The notes under the pieces: generated by a model
What the model was told of the DNA's origin: nothing
What the model saw: the letters and a program-made list of their open reading frames with translations, nothing else
Database searches by the model: none
Position numbers and translations under genes: made by a program
NCBI GenBank assembly: GCA_024336345.1
Contig: JANFOG010000009.1
Span: 186,001 to 250,000 of the forward strand
Source: Mariannaea sp. PMI_226
Taxonomy: Eukaryota; Ascomycota; Sordariomycetes; Hypocreales; Nectriaceae
Direction of reading: 5' to 3'
Length of the DNA stretch: 64,000 nucleotides
Shown: positions 12,475 to 23,600 of the stretch, piece after piece
How the letters are laid out: the number at the start of each line of letters is the position of its first letter
Position numbering within the stretch: the first letter of the stretch is position 1

Positions 12475-13398
12475 TTAAACTAAATTCTTCATAGCATTTA
12501 GCGCCTCCAATGCTTTCTTAGTGGTAGCAGTTTCAAGCCCCCAGCTGCTAGGATCCGCAACAATTTCCGAGAGTCGTTTCTTCCAAAACTCCCATCGTTC
12601 AATGCTCTGTGGCGGGACGTCGTTACATAACGTTCCTGGCTTTTTTGCTGCAAGATCAATCTCCCTTTTGTCATGCATCACCTCGTGAAGGAGATTGGTA
12701 CAACGGATGATCCACTCGCTGGCTACCCAAACCCTACAGTCCGTTAGGGACTGTTCCTCCGCAGGCGGCTCTTCGAGCGCCTCCTGGAGCTGCCATATGG
12801 AAAAACTGAGCCAAGGAGCGAATTCAGGGCTGGAAAACCGAGCGAGGAACGAGTTAAAGTTTCTCCACTTGACAAGAACCTCACCTTCAACTTTCAGGAC
12901 GTTACTGGGATCTAGAGGAATATTAGCAAATGGCTCTCCAATGAGGAAGGCAAAACTTTCTCTCAAGACTATTCCAATATTCTGCAACACTCATCGACAG
13001 ATCGGGAAGGTCCTTCCACAGGAGGAGCTGTTTATTGACATGTTTAGCAATTACGCTCAAGATCGGGGATAAAATACTCCTCTTCTTGCTGCACTTACCT
13101 TATTTTCCTCGTTAACTGAGCCGTCCCTCTGGCGTAGGATGCTAAGTGAGAGGATCAGGCTATCTTGCCATTCGTGATCCGTCGGAAGGTTGGAGGCAAG
13201 GGCGATAACCATAGGCCAGATCTCCCAGAAGGGAGGATCGTCATCCTTCGCTGATGTGCAGAAGAAGGTAATGTCGTCAGCTAGTTTTTTAGCTTTTGCC
13301 TCTGGACTAGCTGGGTACTCAAGCGTGGCTTTGAGAACATTGAATATTGCCTTGTAAGACGACGGGTAGTCCACAGCAATGTCTAAGTTTACGTCCAT
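12475..13398 (-). CDS. DUF3632-family protein, function unknown
   Basis: Fungal-specific family without known activity. Three exons on the minus strand: 13398-13099, 13027-12970 and 12911-12475. They give 264 residues in one frame. The family look comes from FWEIWPMVIALASNLP followed by HEWQDSLILSLSIL in exon 1, LLLWKDLPDLSMSVAEYWN in exon 2, and NFNSFLARF and VWVASEWIIRCTNLLHE in exon 3. The second intron starts with the weak donor GTCTTG but has a good branch point (GCTAAT) and acceptor (CTCTAG). Without this intron the gene would appear frameshifted. No signal peptide or membrane segment is seen. The family is often found in multiple copies in Eurotiales and is sometimes strain-variable. 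Confidence 0.75.
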
Positions 13399-14233
13399 TT
13401 TCCTTGAGCAGAGAAATGAGATGGGACAGATTGAACGGTGGCTAAATTGAAAGTCGGTTGGTGGTACTGAGATGTAGGTGCAGATGCGGGGTTGCAGAAC
13501 ATACGTGAACCGAGTCGGTCGGGCGCTGAGAACGTACAGACTAAAGATACGATACCGACAACTGATGCGATGGATTGACCTCAGCATGGATGATGCGAGC
13601 ACGCAGCTTATAACCAATAACGCACCAGCCCTGGCTGATTATGTACACAGTCAAAGGAGGCTGTGTAGCGGCTGGCTGGGGAGAGAAAGCCTGACAGTGG
13701 GGCCTTTGGGGGCTGCCGGGATGCCATGGTCTGGTCAGTGAGGCCAACCGCCTACGACCATTGCGGGCGTCTCGCTTTTTGAAATCCTGTTGGATTTGCA
13801 CTTTGCCGCTCCGCGGGCCAGGAGTTGCGAGAGCATCCAATGGGACACCACCAAGCTCGGGTCTAGCGACAAAAACTCAAACAACTTCAAACAATTGACA
13901 AATTTCGGAATGGTCGCGGCGCTTATCAAAACCTGCCCACCGGCGGGCTGTACCCATTAGCACGGCTCTACCATCGACATGATTGGACACATCACGGTGA
14001 TGAGAAACATGGCTTGGAGTACCCGAAAAATGGCGACAACTTTGGCTACGTTGGTGCGCTAAAGGGCTATTTTACAATATCATGAATATTTTCGGCTTGC
14101 TATAGCAAGGAACATAGATAAATAGGCTGCGGTTCTCAGTCTTGTATAATCGTATCAATTACCAGCTACATTACAGCTTCTTCTCTCACTCCTTTCTCAC
14201 TCTTCCACACAACGTCTGCCTTACTGCTCAAAG
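13399..14233. other. intergenic (divergent promoters)
   Basis: 835 bases between the start codons of the minus-strand DUF3632 gene and the plus-strand ribonuclease-like gene. Short frames here show no family motif. Both promoters should lie here. Confidence 0.45.
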
Positions 14234-14768
14234 ATGGCATCAGGATCCGGTGGTGGATCTTCTCGATCAGCTCCAAGCGGCTTTGCGCCTCCTCATCGAA
14301 CACCCACAGACTCATCCTACGTAGGTATCCCTTCCAGAACTTGATTGGTTTCTTCATCAACAGATTCAAAGTCTAAACTTAATTCAGTACGATTTTCATG
14401 GGACTCCGGCGAATAAAAGTAACCCCAACTCCAACTGGATGTATGCGAGGGACGCCAGATCGCAACAGGCCGGTGTACCAGCTGGAACGGCTAGACCCTA
14501 CCCAAGCTACTACGGCAACAAGCCACCCATCGCATTGAGCACCCCTCCAGGCCCAGTTCCGTTTCCCAATGGCAACCCAGGCAGAAATGGATGGGTTCAT
14601 CACCCTCTTATACCGGGACAAACAACAACCTGGACTTCGGGACGGCCAGGAGCGGTTCGAAGTGTATATTCCCCTGGTAACACTGCCAACTTCGATGTTA
14701 TGTATCATGACCCAGCCAAGGGAGGGGATTTTAGTCTGGCAACATATCATCCCAGGAATACAACTTAA
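14234..14768 (+). CDS. small protein resembling guanyl-specific (N1/T1) ribonucleases
   Basis: Two exons, 14234-14320 and 14388-14768, give 155 residues. The intron has a good branch point (TCTAAAC) and acceptor; an alternative acceptor at 14361-14363 would add eight residues in frame. The N-terminus is Gly/Ser-rich (MASGSGGGSSRSAP) and is not a signal peptide. The C-terminal half lines up by eye with the RNase T1 core: a short HHPLIP segment, then GRPGAVRSVY, then DVMYHDPAKGGDF. These match in spacing the T1 segments with the catalytic Arg and His. The position of the T1 catalytic Glu appears to be His, and there is no disulphide pair. It may be an intracellular, altered member of the ribonuclease fold. 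The resemblance is weak and was found without a search. Confidence 0.5.
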
Positions 14769-15501
14769 GGTTGAATTGATTGGGGCCTCATTTGGGTTTG
14801 GTCACGAGGCTAAGTTTTGTAATTATCATGATCAGACTCTTGATCAGTGTTATTGAAGGCAAGGGCTACGTACTTTTGGCTGTCAACTGAGCACAGTCAC
14901 TCTCTTTCGGCTAGTATCATGTAGCGTCACAGCGTATAATAAACCGACTAATATAACCCTTGAACAGAAAAACTTGGGTGATTATACAATCGATACATCT
15001 ATTCTATGTGTTCAGAAGCAATGGAGACTATCGCCTTCTCAGCTTTGGAAAGCGTGGTGATGTGCAAGCCGTCATACAAGCATACCATATACAAGTGACT
15101 ATCGTGTTACCCCATTTAGCAGTCGGTATAATATCTAAGATTTCAATTCCAATCTATATTTGAGATCTCCTGATAATTGTTTAAGTATTCACAGCCTCTG
15201 TCAGTGCATGAAGCAAGGTTTTGGCGATGCTACTCCTGAGTCCCAAACCGGAGCCTCTCCAAATACTTTACTGGGCATACTTTTGTTGACAAGAAAGGTC
15301 TTATCAGAGGACACGAAAACGAAGGAAACCGAATATAAGAGCACCATCAAGAAGACGGCAGGGATCGCAGAGCACATCCACCCCAGGACAGGTGTGTGGC
15401 GTGCTATGACGGCCCCGGTCGAATAGGCAGTACTCGCTTCTGTAAGCGCTTCGTGTACGTATTTGCAAGTGGTTACGATTAAATATAAAACTGGTTTTTT
15501 T

Positions 15502-15532
<31 letters not shown>

Positions 15533-16019
15533 GGGGTAGTAAGACCAGGAATACATAAAATATTCTGAGACGGAACTAAGGAATTTCGTAGTCCAAATGT
15601 GCGAGTGCGAATAACGGTGCAACGAAACGGACATATATGGCCTAGGTGAAGGGAAGGTTTTTAGCAAAAACTAAATCTCGATTTCATGGCTATCATCTGT
15701 CCTCCAGATCGCTCAATAGAACCCTTACTAAGCAAGCGCTCTCACTAGGTGTATCTATATGTATGCCTCTATATATATCTATAAATGTGCCTTTATATCC
15801 CTGCTGTTTATAGTGAGCTACTTTGCTAGAAGGGAATTGCAAGAGGAAACTATAGCGGAAACTGTTAATCAGCAAGGCCGCTACGCAATAAATCGATAAG
15901 GATAACCACCCCATTCTAATGCATTCTTCATATATTTATGATGCATTGTGTTATCTTGAACTTTACCGAAGGAGGCTGGGTTAAGAGGTCTGCATTAGAG
16001 CTGACCTTGATGAATCCGC
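14769..16019. other. intergenic, no gene recognised
   Basis: 1.25 kb with a T/G homopolymer junction (listed separately) and short frames. A 71-residue frame near 15210-15426 ends in sequence that looks protein-like (HPRTGVWRAM) but matches no family I know. Confidence 0.45.
15495..15536. repeat. T17-G25 homopolymer junction
   Basis: Seventeen T residues run directly into twenty-five G residues. Such a long pure G tract is rare and may form a G-quadruplex on the plus strand. The lengths are uncertain in most sequencing methods. Confidence 0.9.
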
Positions 16020-16123
16020 ATTGATGCCAGGCTCACCCAGTTCCCCTGGGTCGCACGATTGGGCAGAGCGACGGAGCCAAATACACATTATCCTGATAGT
16101 CCCCCTACAATGCCTTCGGCCTT

Positions 16124-16483
16124 TTGAGCCCTAGTCTTCCCCAGACGAACAACCGCGCCGAGATCGAGGCCATATCCAAAGCGCTGCGCACCGTTCGCGA
16201 CGATATCCCTAGCGGCTTTTCATTGCAGCAGATACACATTGTATCAGATTTAGTTTTATTTGTGAGGGCAATGTCGGAATGGATTGAAGGTCGGATTGCG
16301 AACTAAGGACACAACGCGAGAGGACAGCCCCTTGCGCACTACAAGGACCTCAAAGAGATCCACGAGCGTCTTGATGAGACGACTTATGGAGATGATGGAG
16401 GTATGAAATTCAAATTCTGGCATGTTTCACGGGAGAAGAAAGAGGAAGCTGACGCTCTTGCCAACCAAGCTTTCACTAGCTGA
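16124..16483 (+). pseudogene. RNase H-domain relic
   Basis: One continuous frame carries RNase HI-like sequence broken by a TAA at 16304-16306. Before the stop are QTNNRAEIEAI (the strand-helix with the conserved Glu) and a HIVSDLVLFVRAMSEWI segment. After it come GHNARGQPLAHYKDL and FWHVSREKKEEADALANQA, the C-terminal His/Asp region of the family. The frame stays the same on both sides, so the stop is a single nonsense change, probably at a Trp codon of the usual NGW motif. In the helix the usual catalytic Asp-Ser pair reads SDL. The N-terminal strand with the first catalytic Asp is not recognisable upstream. The source could be a cellular RNase H-like gene or a retroelement; I see no retroelement sequence around it. 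Confidence 0.7.
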
Positions 16484-16696
16484 GACGGGTACACTGAGGA
16501 TGGATTTCGCCCCTTATGGTAGCAATAGAGGCGAATATCAGAGTAGGTTGCTTGGTGACTAGAATCTTAAGAAACAACAAAAATGAACAGTCATGCAATC
16601 GGATAGCGAGGCATGTTGGTAATAATATTGATTGTGGAAGTTCATAAACTCGAGGGCTTAGAACATGAAATCATATATTTAGGATGCATTCAAGTA

Positions 16697-19600
16697 CTAC
16701 GAATTAATTAGAAATATTCTTAGCGTGCTTCTGGAGTAAACCCAACGAACCTTTTTCAATCGCTCCCGGACAGTGTCAAAATTCGCGTGCCCCTCCACCT
16801 GAAGGGATTTATCGATGATGGTGGACTTGTATTTCTGGACTCCAAGCACATACTAGAAGGCTCGATTACTAACCCACTCGGCTGGCGAAGATCAAGATCA
16901 AGATCCAAATGTTGATTCTTACCTCTTCGATGGAGTCTTTCACAACGTATCGGGCTGCTATCACCTCTTGTGTTTGACCCATTCTGTGCACCCGACTGAA
17001 GGCTTGCTCTTCCGCCATGGGGCTCCATTGCGGCTCCATAAGATGAACCCTGGATGCTGCTGTCAGGTTGAGTCTGGCGTTTATTGGGAAGAGTTAGCAC
17101 GTTTCATATATCGAAGGCACATTCCGTGGGCAGGAGAATGGTGGAAAGTGGCTCTTCATACCCGACACCAGCGCTGCCAATTGAGGCTAAAAGGATAGTA
17201 CAGTTGTCATCCGTACGGAAAATGTTGCATGCTTGTCTTCTATGGGCGTCCGTTTTGCTGCCATCGATCCTTTGGAACTGGAAACCATACTCAGTGAGGG
17301 CTTTCTAGATCAAATCCAACATCTTTGTCCAGCAGGAAAACACAATACTATACTAGAGTCAGCGAAAATGAATCCAGTTCATGGCTTTGATTCATGTTTA
17401 AACTACTACCTCTTGATGGGCTTTCTGCCGGATTCATTGGTGTGCTCCGCCTGTATGTTATTGAGCAACGCAAGCACTTTAGAGGATGGAGCATATACTT
17501 CGTCAATGGCCAGACCTGAGCCGCTGAGAGGCTGAGGGGTAGAGGCCATGGATTCGACACAAAGTTGGCATGCTAACGTGCTGAGGAAGTCGTCTTCATC
17601 GTTCTTGCGCTCGCATCGACTGCAGAGAGAATGCCCACACTCAAGAGACGGCGTGTCCATGGGATTTTCTAGGTTGACACTGATATTGGTTTTGCAGGGT
17701 CCGCATCGTTCCGCCACGTCGAGATGGTGTCTAGTTAGGTTATCCTTATCAAATGGCGCATCGAATATTTCCAGGACATGTTTTGGTAGGAGGTAGAGTC
17801 CATGGTCGCAAAACCGTCGCAAGTTTGAGATGTATTGGAAGATACAGCCCGTTGACTTGGGTTGTTGGTGATCCCAATGATCGTAATTGAGAATCGAAGC
17901 ATAGCTGCTCTTCAGAATATTGTACTTACTGCGCTCTTGCGGGCTGAAATGTACGTAGTTGGTTAGTGTCTTGCGTGGCGGTAGATAAAGTTGCTCAAGC
18001 ACAGAGCTCTTTGTTCTTCTGAGAGATACAGCTTGGACTAGCTTCCTCAAATTCCGGAATCCGTGATCCGTGTTGTTTCTCAGAGGCGTGGATATGTATG
18101 AAGCAAAGGTAGAAGTCTCGTCAAATGGAGAGGCGCCCAAGAAAGCGAGAAGAGACCCAAAATCTTCGACACGGTTGTATATTGGCGTTCCTGTAAGACA
18201 CCAACGGCACCGCCCTTTCAGAGCTCTAGCGGCCCGGAAACGTTTCGATGATTTATTTCGAATCACATGAGCTGGACAATCTCTGATATTAGCTATTGTG
18301 GACCAAATCCAAAGGGTGTAGAATCGCCAGATTCTGGCTCCAAACCTTCATCCAGAACAATTCGAGACCATTCTCTAGACCTCAATGTCTCGTCTTTGGC
18401 ACTCGACTCCGATCGGCGAGTTTCATCTGCTATCAGGGTGTCATAAGTTGTCAACACAATATCATAGCACATTAGCTCAGTCACATCCTTTCTGTTTGGA
18501 CCATGGTACACGTAATAAGCGACTGTTCCCGGGTGGGTATGCCTTTAAATAAAGTCAGCTCTGAACATTGCCGTTTACGAGTCGAAATATCAAACCTCTG
18601 TATCTGTTCTTCCCACTCCTGTAGCACTTCTAGGAGTCAGTCATGTCGAAGTGCGCCTAAAAGAAGACAGATTGTGCTTACAAGGCAGTGGTGTAACAAT
18701 CAGAGTTGTTCGGTTCAATGAACTATGAGACAGCAACATATTTGCCTTGTATCTGGCGATGCTGTCGAGGGAAGAAGTGATAAGTGCGATCATTGATAAT
18801 GTCTTTCCCAGGCCCATTTCCTTTGCGAAATTAGTACATTAATAGACCTGCGGTAGGTTTCAAATCATACTTACGTCCGCAAGAAGTCCCCCTAAGAGGA
18901 TCTGAGGCTCATTTATTTGAGTCGATCCAGTGACCATATTCCGATATCTAAGGGATACTCATAGATCAGCTTTTGTTGCGTTCTGTCACGCTTCGTTTCA
19001 GGGACGTACCTGGAGACGCCGTCACGATGGTCAATCCGGGCCCACAAAGCCCCGAACTCATGATTTTGAAGTCGCCCGCTCTCTTTCTCAATCATCATTG
19101 ACAGTGCTTTCGATTGGTGGCTAGATGACACGTAAGATTAGGAACTGTAACTAGTAGTAGTCAACATCAAACGTACGGCTTCAGTGGTGTGCACAGACGC
19201 GGACTCGGAGAGGTTAGCGAGTAAACCTGGGGTCCTTGACAAGAGTCAAATACGTCTAGCACCTGACGTTTCAACGGATCATTTTCTGTCAATATCTTTG
19301 CACTTCCCAGGCTTGATAATATTAGGGGTGTATCAGGCAATGACACGGATGACCCCGGCCTGCAAAGATAGTGCGGATTTGAATAAGTCGCGGATGGATC
19401 GACAAAGTGAGGATGCTGAAGAAAGAGCTCAGCTCCATCGAGGATTTTGCCAATTGCACTTCCCTGCTCCTTCATGCCGTAGATCATCACAAAGAGGTTG
19501 CCATCTGGGTCCTCTCCCTTTTTGAATCGCTTGACGTGGATGAAGGCCTGAAATGTTGTCTCATGCTTCTCGAAGATCTCCGTTAGTGCCGATGCTGGGT

Positions 19601-20227
19601 CGCGTTTGAGTCGCCCTCCATACTCTCGAGAATGGGGATGTCGGACTGTAACCATGCGGCCTTCGATACTTAGAGTGACGTGAATCAATCCTTGTTTGAC
19701 GTCGCCCAATATCTCCAGCCGCAGGGCCGGAGAGTCTATTTCAACCTCCGTTTTAGTTAGCGTGATAACTATTTTTCATCGGAGATGAGGAGCCATGGCC
19801 AGGGAAGAAGGAAGAGAAGAGGGGGAAAAAAAGGGAGAACGCAATACCATGCCAAAACAAGTGTCGAAGTCGCGATCAATGGGCTCTTCATTGCATATGG
19901 ATTCTGGGGTGGACGAGACTGTAGATTTTGAGCTGTCTGTCAAGGTGTCAAACACAATTCCTATATTGGATCTAATGATAGAAGCCTACCGTCCTTATCC
20001 GGAAATATCAGCGATGATGAGTGTGACGAGGATGACGTGCTGCCCTGGCGGGGCTCGCGATCTTGTGGCTCTGTTGATATAATTATGTTGGGCGTGCCAA
20101 AACGAGGCCTTTTGGGCAACGAGGCTTCGAGATCCGATTGCAGAGGGCACAACACAGGTTGCAACCAATTTCCTGGTCGCTTAGACCCCAGAGGCCAGTC
20201 GTTTCCATCAGGTTTGTTCTGTGCCAT
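16697..20227 (-). CDS. SNF2-family ATPase with RING finger (Rad5/HLTF-like), interrupted by one in-frame stop
   Basis: DNA translocase with an embedded RING, a layout used in chromatin and post-replication repair proteins. I assemble 12 exons on the minus strand: 20227-19990, 19960-19848, 19745-19177, 19120-19010, 18947-18875, 18820-18682, 18626-18596, 18542-18346, 18271-17410, 17347-17162, 17073-16923 and 16852-16697. The open length would be 941 codons. Landmarks: PHQSKALSMM, GGLLADEMGLGKTLSM (ATP site), LIVTPLP, VLDEAHVIRN (DEAH box), CLTGTPIYN, the RING from about CGPCKTN to LACQLC, then FSCWTKML, FQFQRIDGS, LLASIGSAGVG and the motif VI region FSRVHRMGQTQ. Codon 792 is TAG (17307-17305) where homologues usually have Gln, Glu or similar. 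A strict translation therefore loses the C-terminal helicase lobe. All other joins hold, so the lesion is recent, a strain variant or a sequence error. Confidence 0.85.
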
Positions 20228-20630
20228 GGCTAATCTTGTCGTCGCAATGGGAACCAGCGCACCCTTTTACCGTTTTGATGTACCGAACAGGCTGGCCATT
20301 TAAATAATGTGAACCACGCCCCATACTGATACGCCGAGTCAGCCATTCTGCCTGACGGCGTATGCACTGTGATGCACATTGAGCGCCACAATCTCTTCAG
20401 AGCCTCTTGATTGCCTGTCGCCCCTGGCAAAAGGGGCGGCTGAGCCTCTTGGGCGTCTCACGGACGGGCACAGTCCACTGATGGAGGCCCAACCAGATGA
20501 GGCTCTCATATTAAGGCTTTTTCATCTGATGGTTGCCTCTGCGAATCTTGAAAATTCCCCCAAACATAAGTCTTCATGTCAGCTCGAGATCTTTTCACGC
20601 GAGCCCTCGTCAATCTGGACTACGATCAGT
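20228..20630. promoter_or_regulatory. divergent promoter region between SNF2-RING and NACHT genes
   Basis: 403 bases separate the two start codons, which point away from each other. The NACHT frame is open further upstream to about 20379, so an earlier start is possible. The ATG at 20631 is preferred because the conserved N-terminal domain begins directly after it. No specific binding site is claimed. Confidence 0.4.
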
Positions 20631-23600
20631 ATGGCAGGCTCAACAGTCGTAGCCGATGCTTTTGAAAGCGCAAAAAAGGATTTTCACTTGAAATTTCCAG
20701 ACGACCCCAACTACGATTTTTCCAAGTTCTCATCTATTAATGACGTCTACAATGCTACCGACCAGATCCAAAATAAACAAGCAACGACCAGAACGCTGCG
20801 AAACCTTGCTAAAATCCAGCCCTTTCTCGAATGTCTTAGCGGTTACTCTGCAGTAATCGACACATTTGTTCAAGTCAAGCCAGAAATACTGGCTCTCATC
20901 TGGGTATCGCTCTAAAGTGTTACCTCACTGCAACGTAGTCGATTCTGACAAGTCTAGGGACCAATTCGGCTCATGTTGCTCGTTCGTTCCAAATAACAAA
21001 TCAAAATAAGCTCTGATGACTAAATACAGCCTAGATTTCGAGTACATATATGAAGACCTTTGACAAGCTCCTAGATGTTATGGCACGGATAGGCGCGGAA
21101 TTGCCAGCCTTCCAAAAGTATGCAGAGTTGTTTCGTGAGAATACGCAGATGCAACAAGTTCTTTGCCTCTTCTTTCAGGACATTCTGGACTTTCATGCTA
21201 CGATCCTCGATTTCTTCAAACGCAAAAGTATGTACTCATCATTTTTGCCGTATAACAGCAACATGCCACTAATTCACAGACTACAGAATGGGAGATTCTA
21301 TTTGAGTCCCTCTGGCCCAGGTATGCCGGCAAGATCAAAGTTATCCAGGATAATATGGCAAAGCACAGAATGCTCATGCAGAGCGAGGTCACGCTAGCGA
21401 GCATTACTGAAGCACACGACGCTCGCACTCGCGCATTGCGTGAGTACGAAAGAAGTCACCAGTTCCAGCAGCGACAGGATTTCGAAATGATTCTTGCCTC
21501 ACTCACTCCTCATCTGTACGACCAAGACCTAGAACAATTCAGGGAAAGGTGCATTGTAGAGTCTGGGTCTTGGCTCATGAACCATGCACAGTATCAAAAA
21601 TGGTTTGATGCATCTGACGACTCCACTAGGCTGCTCTGGTTCGAAGGGATACCAGGAGCAGGTTTTTCTCTCCTCTTTTCTAATATTCTCGATAACGGCT
21701 AACAAGTGAGCAAAAACTTAGGCAAGACATACTTGTCATCAATCGTCGTCCGCCAGATATTGAAAAGACAGGATCCATTGGCGTTTGCTTTTCTCAATTA
21801 TCGCAAGAACACTTCTACGTTGGGGGTTCTACAGTCATTCGCCTTCCAGATTGTCCTCCACAATAGAGATCTGCAATCTATGCTGGTCTCTGCCTATGAC
21901 AAGGACTTCCGAAAACTTAATAGCTCTGTTGAGTACGTCAAAGATGTTCTCAAGGATCTATTAGTTAGCTTTTCTGCCACATATTTTATTTTAGATGGGT
22001 TGGACGAAATGGCGAGTTCGGAAAGATTGATCCTTGTTCGAGTTCTTTTAGAGCTGCAAGACGAGAGTAAATCTTTAAAAATGCTCATAGCAAGCAGGGC
22101 TGAACACGACATTACCCGTTTGTTATCCGCAAGGGTTGAACCTATCCGTGTCCACGAGGCCAATCACCACGATATTCAGGCATATGTCCACGAGAGATGC
22201 TTGATGTGGATCTCTGAACTGGGTCTGGAGCCAGAAATAGAGAATGAGCTCACCCAACTTATAAAACCAGTTGCAGTCACCGCAAAAGGCGAGTCATGAA
22301 GCAGATATTGACCCTCACTGGCCTCGCAGCGAGGGATTACGCTGACTTTGGAGATAGGAATGTTTCTGTACGCAAGACTCATCTGTGACAGTCTCGTTCT
22401 TTTGGGAGACCTGGATGCGGTTCGAGATGAAGTCAATAATCTGCCTAATGGCCTCGAGGAAGCGTATGTTTCTGAAGATATGCCTCCAGCGAGCCAGGCT
22501 GACCCATATTAGTTACGGACGAATCCTAGCCAGGATCGACAAGGATCTCAGTCAACGTGAACGCGAAGAAGCAAGAGCAATCTTGGGACTGATCGCATGC
22601 TCTGCTGTTCCACTGAGCAAAGCTGAGATCCAGCTCGCTGTGTTTACTGCTCGAGGTGGAAATCCTTCTCAAGGGTGCCAACGACTGTTCTTGAACTTGG
22701 TCCACCGCTGCGGTCCTGTTCTTGAGGAGGTTGACGGCTCTATCCAGTTTGTCCATTTTTCAATCAAAGAGTACGCTCGAGCCACGGCTCTCTCCTCTCC
22801 CTCGAAATGCTTCTGACAGTTTTCAAGGTTTCTCTTCAGTCATCAGAGTGCTCCCGGTGGCTACCTTCAGGACCCAACCGTCCACACATGGCTAGCTTCC
22901 ATGTGCCTTCGATATCTCTGCTCAGACTGCTTTGATAGCGATCTTTCCGATGAGGGGTTACGCAAGCGCATAATATCCGGGGCTTATGTCCTCGAGGGCT
23001 ATGCTTGCTTGCACTGGCTGCGGCACGTGAAGAAAGGCGGTATGGCTATGAACCAAGACCTGCTGAATGACTTGGGTCAGCTTATGGAGGTCCGGCGCAA
23101 TACGAACTTCTGTGGAGATGCCGTATCTCGCACAAAGGACTTTGATTGTTTCAAGAATGCATCGCCAGACATTCACACTGACCTGACCCAAGCGGATGTC
23201 TTCGCACGGAAGCGGTGGAGAGATTTCTGTTTAAGTGAAGGTAAAGATAAAGCCTAAAATCTAATAATCTCTAGAAATCTACCAGTCATACAGGACTAAT
23301 GAGTTGCACGATAGATAACCTGGGCGATTGGGAGCATGTCGACCCTCTCACGTTGTCCAGTGCACAATTACGCATTCGTACAGCTCTTGAATCATTGCTG
23401 TGCAAGACGAAAAGCCATCAACAGTCTTGCCAATGCTCTTCACTCAAGAACATGTATGGTGGGAAAATTTACAAATGTGGTCGATACGGGTGTCCTTTTT
23501 ACCGAACCGGGTTCAAAACTGAAGCTCAAAGAAACAGGCATATGGAAGCTCATACTCGGCCCTACAAATGCGACCAGGCGGGATGTCCCTTCTTCGACCT

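Noticed and set aside
12912..12969. Apparent frameshift in the DUF3632 gene
   Set aside because: A 58-base intron with a weak donor (GTCTTG), good branch point and acceptor restores one frame.
14569..14856. Alternative 95-codon frame overlapping the ribonuclease-like gene
   Set aside because: It is a shifted reading of the same DNA; the other frame has the splice signals and the ribonuclease-like motif spacing.
17074..17161. Second stop in the SNF2-RING gene after SIGSAGVG
   Set aside because: It lies in a clear GTATGA to CCAG intron, and the next exon continues with the conserved TAASRVHLMEP sequence.
20904..21034. Apparent frameshifts in the N-terminal domain of the NACHT gene
   Set aside because: Two introns (20904-20957 and 20982-21034) around a 24-base exon restore the conserved sequence without any shift.
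22771..22839. In-frame TGA in the NACHT gene taken first as a lesion
   Set aside because: A GTACGC to TTCAG intron of 69 bases with branch CTTCTGAC removes the stop and keeps the frame, giving the expected HFSIKD sequence.
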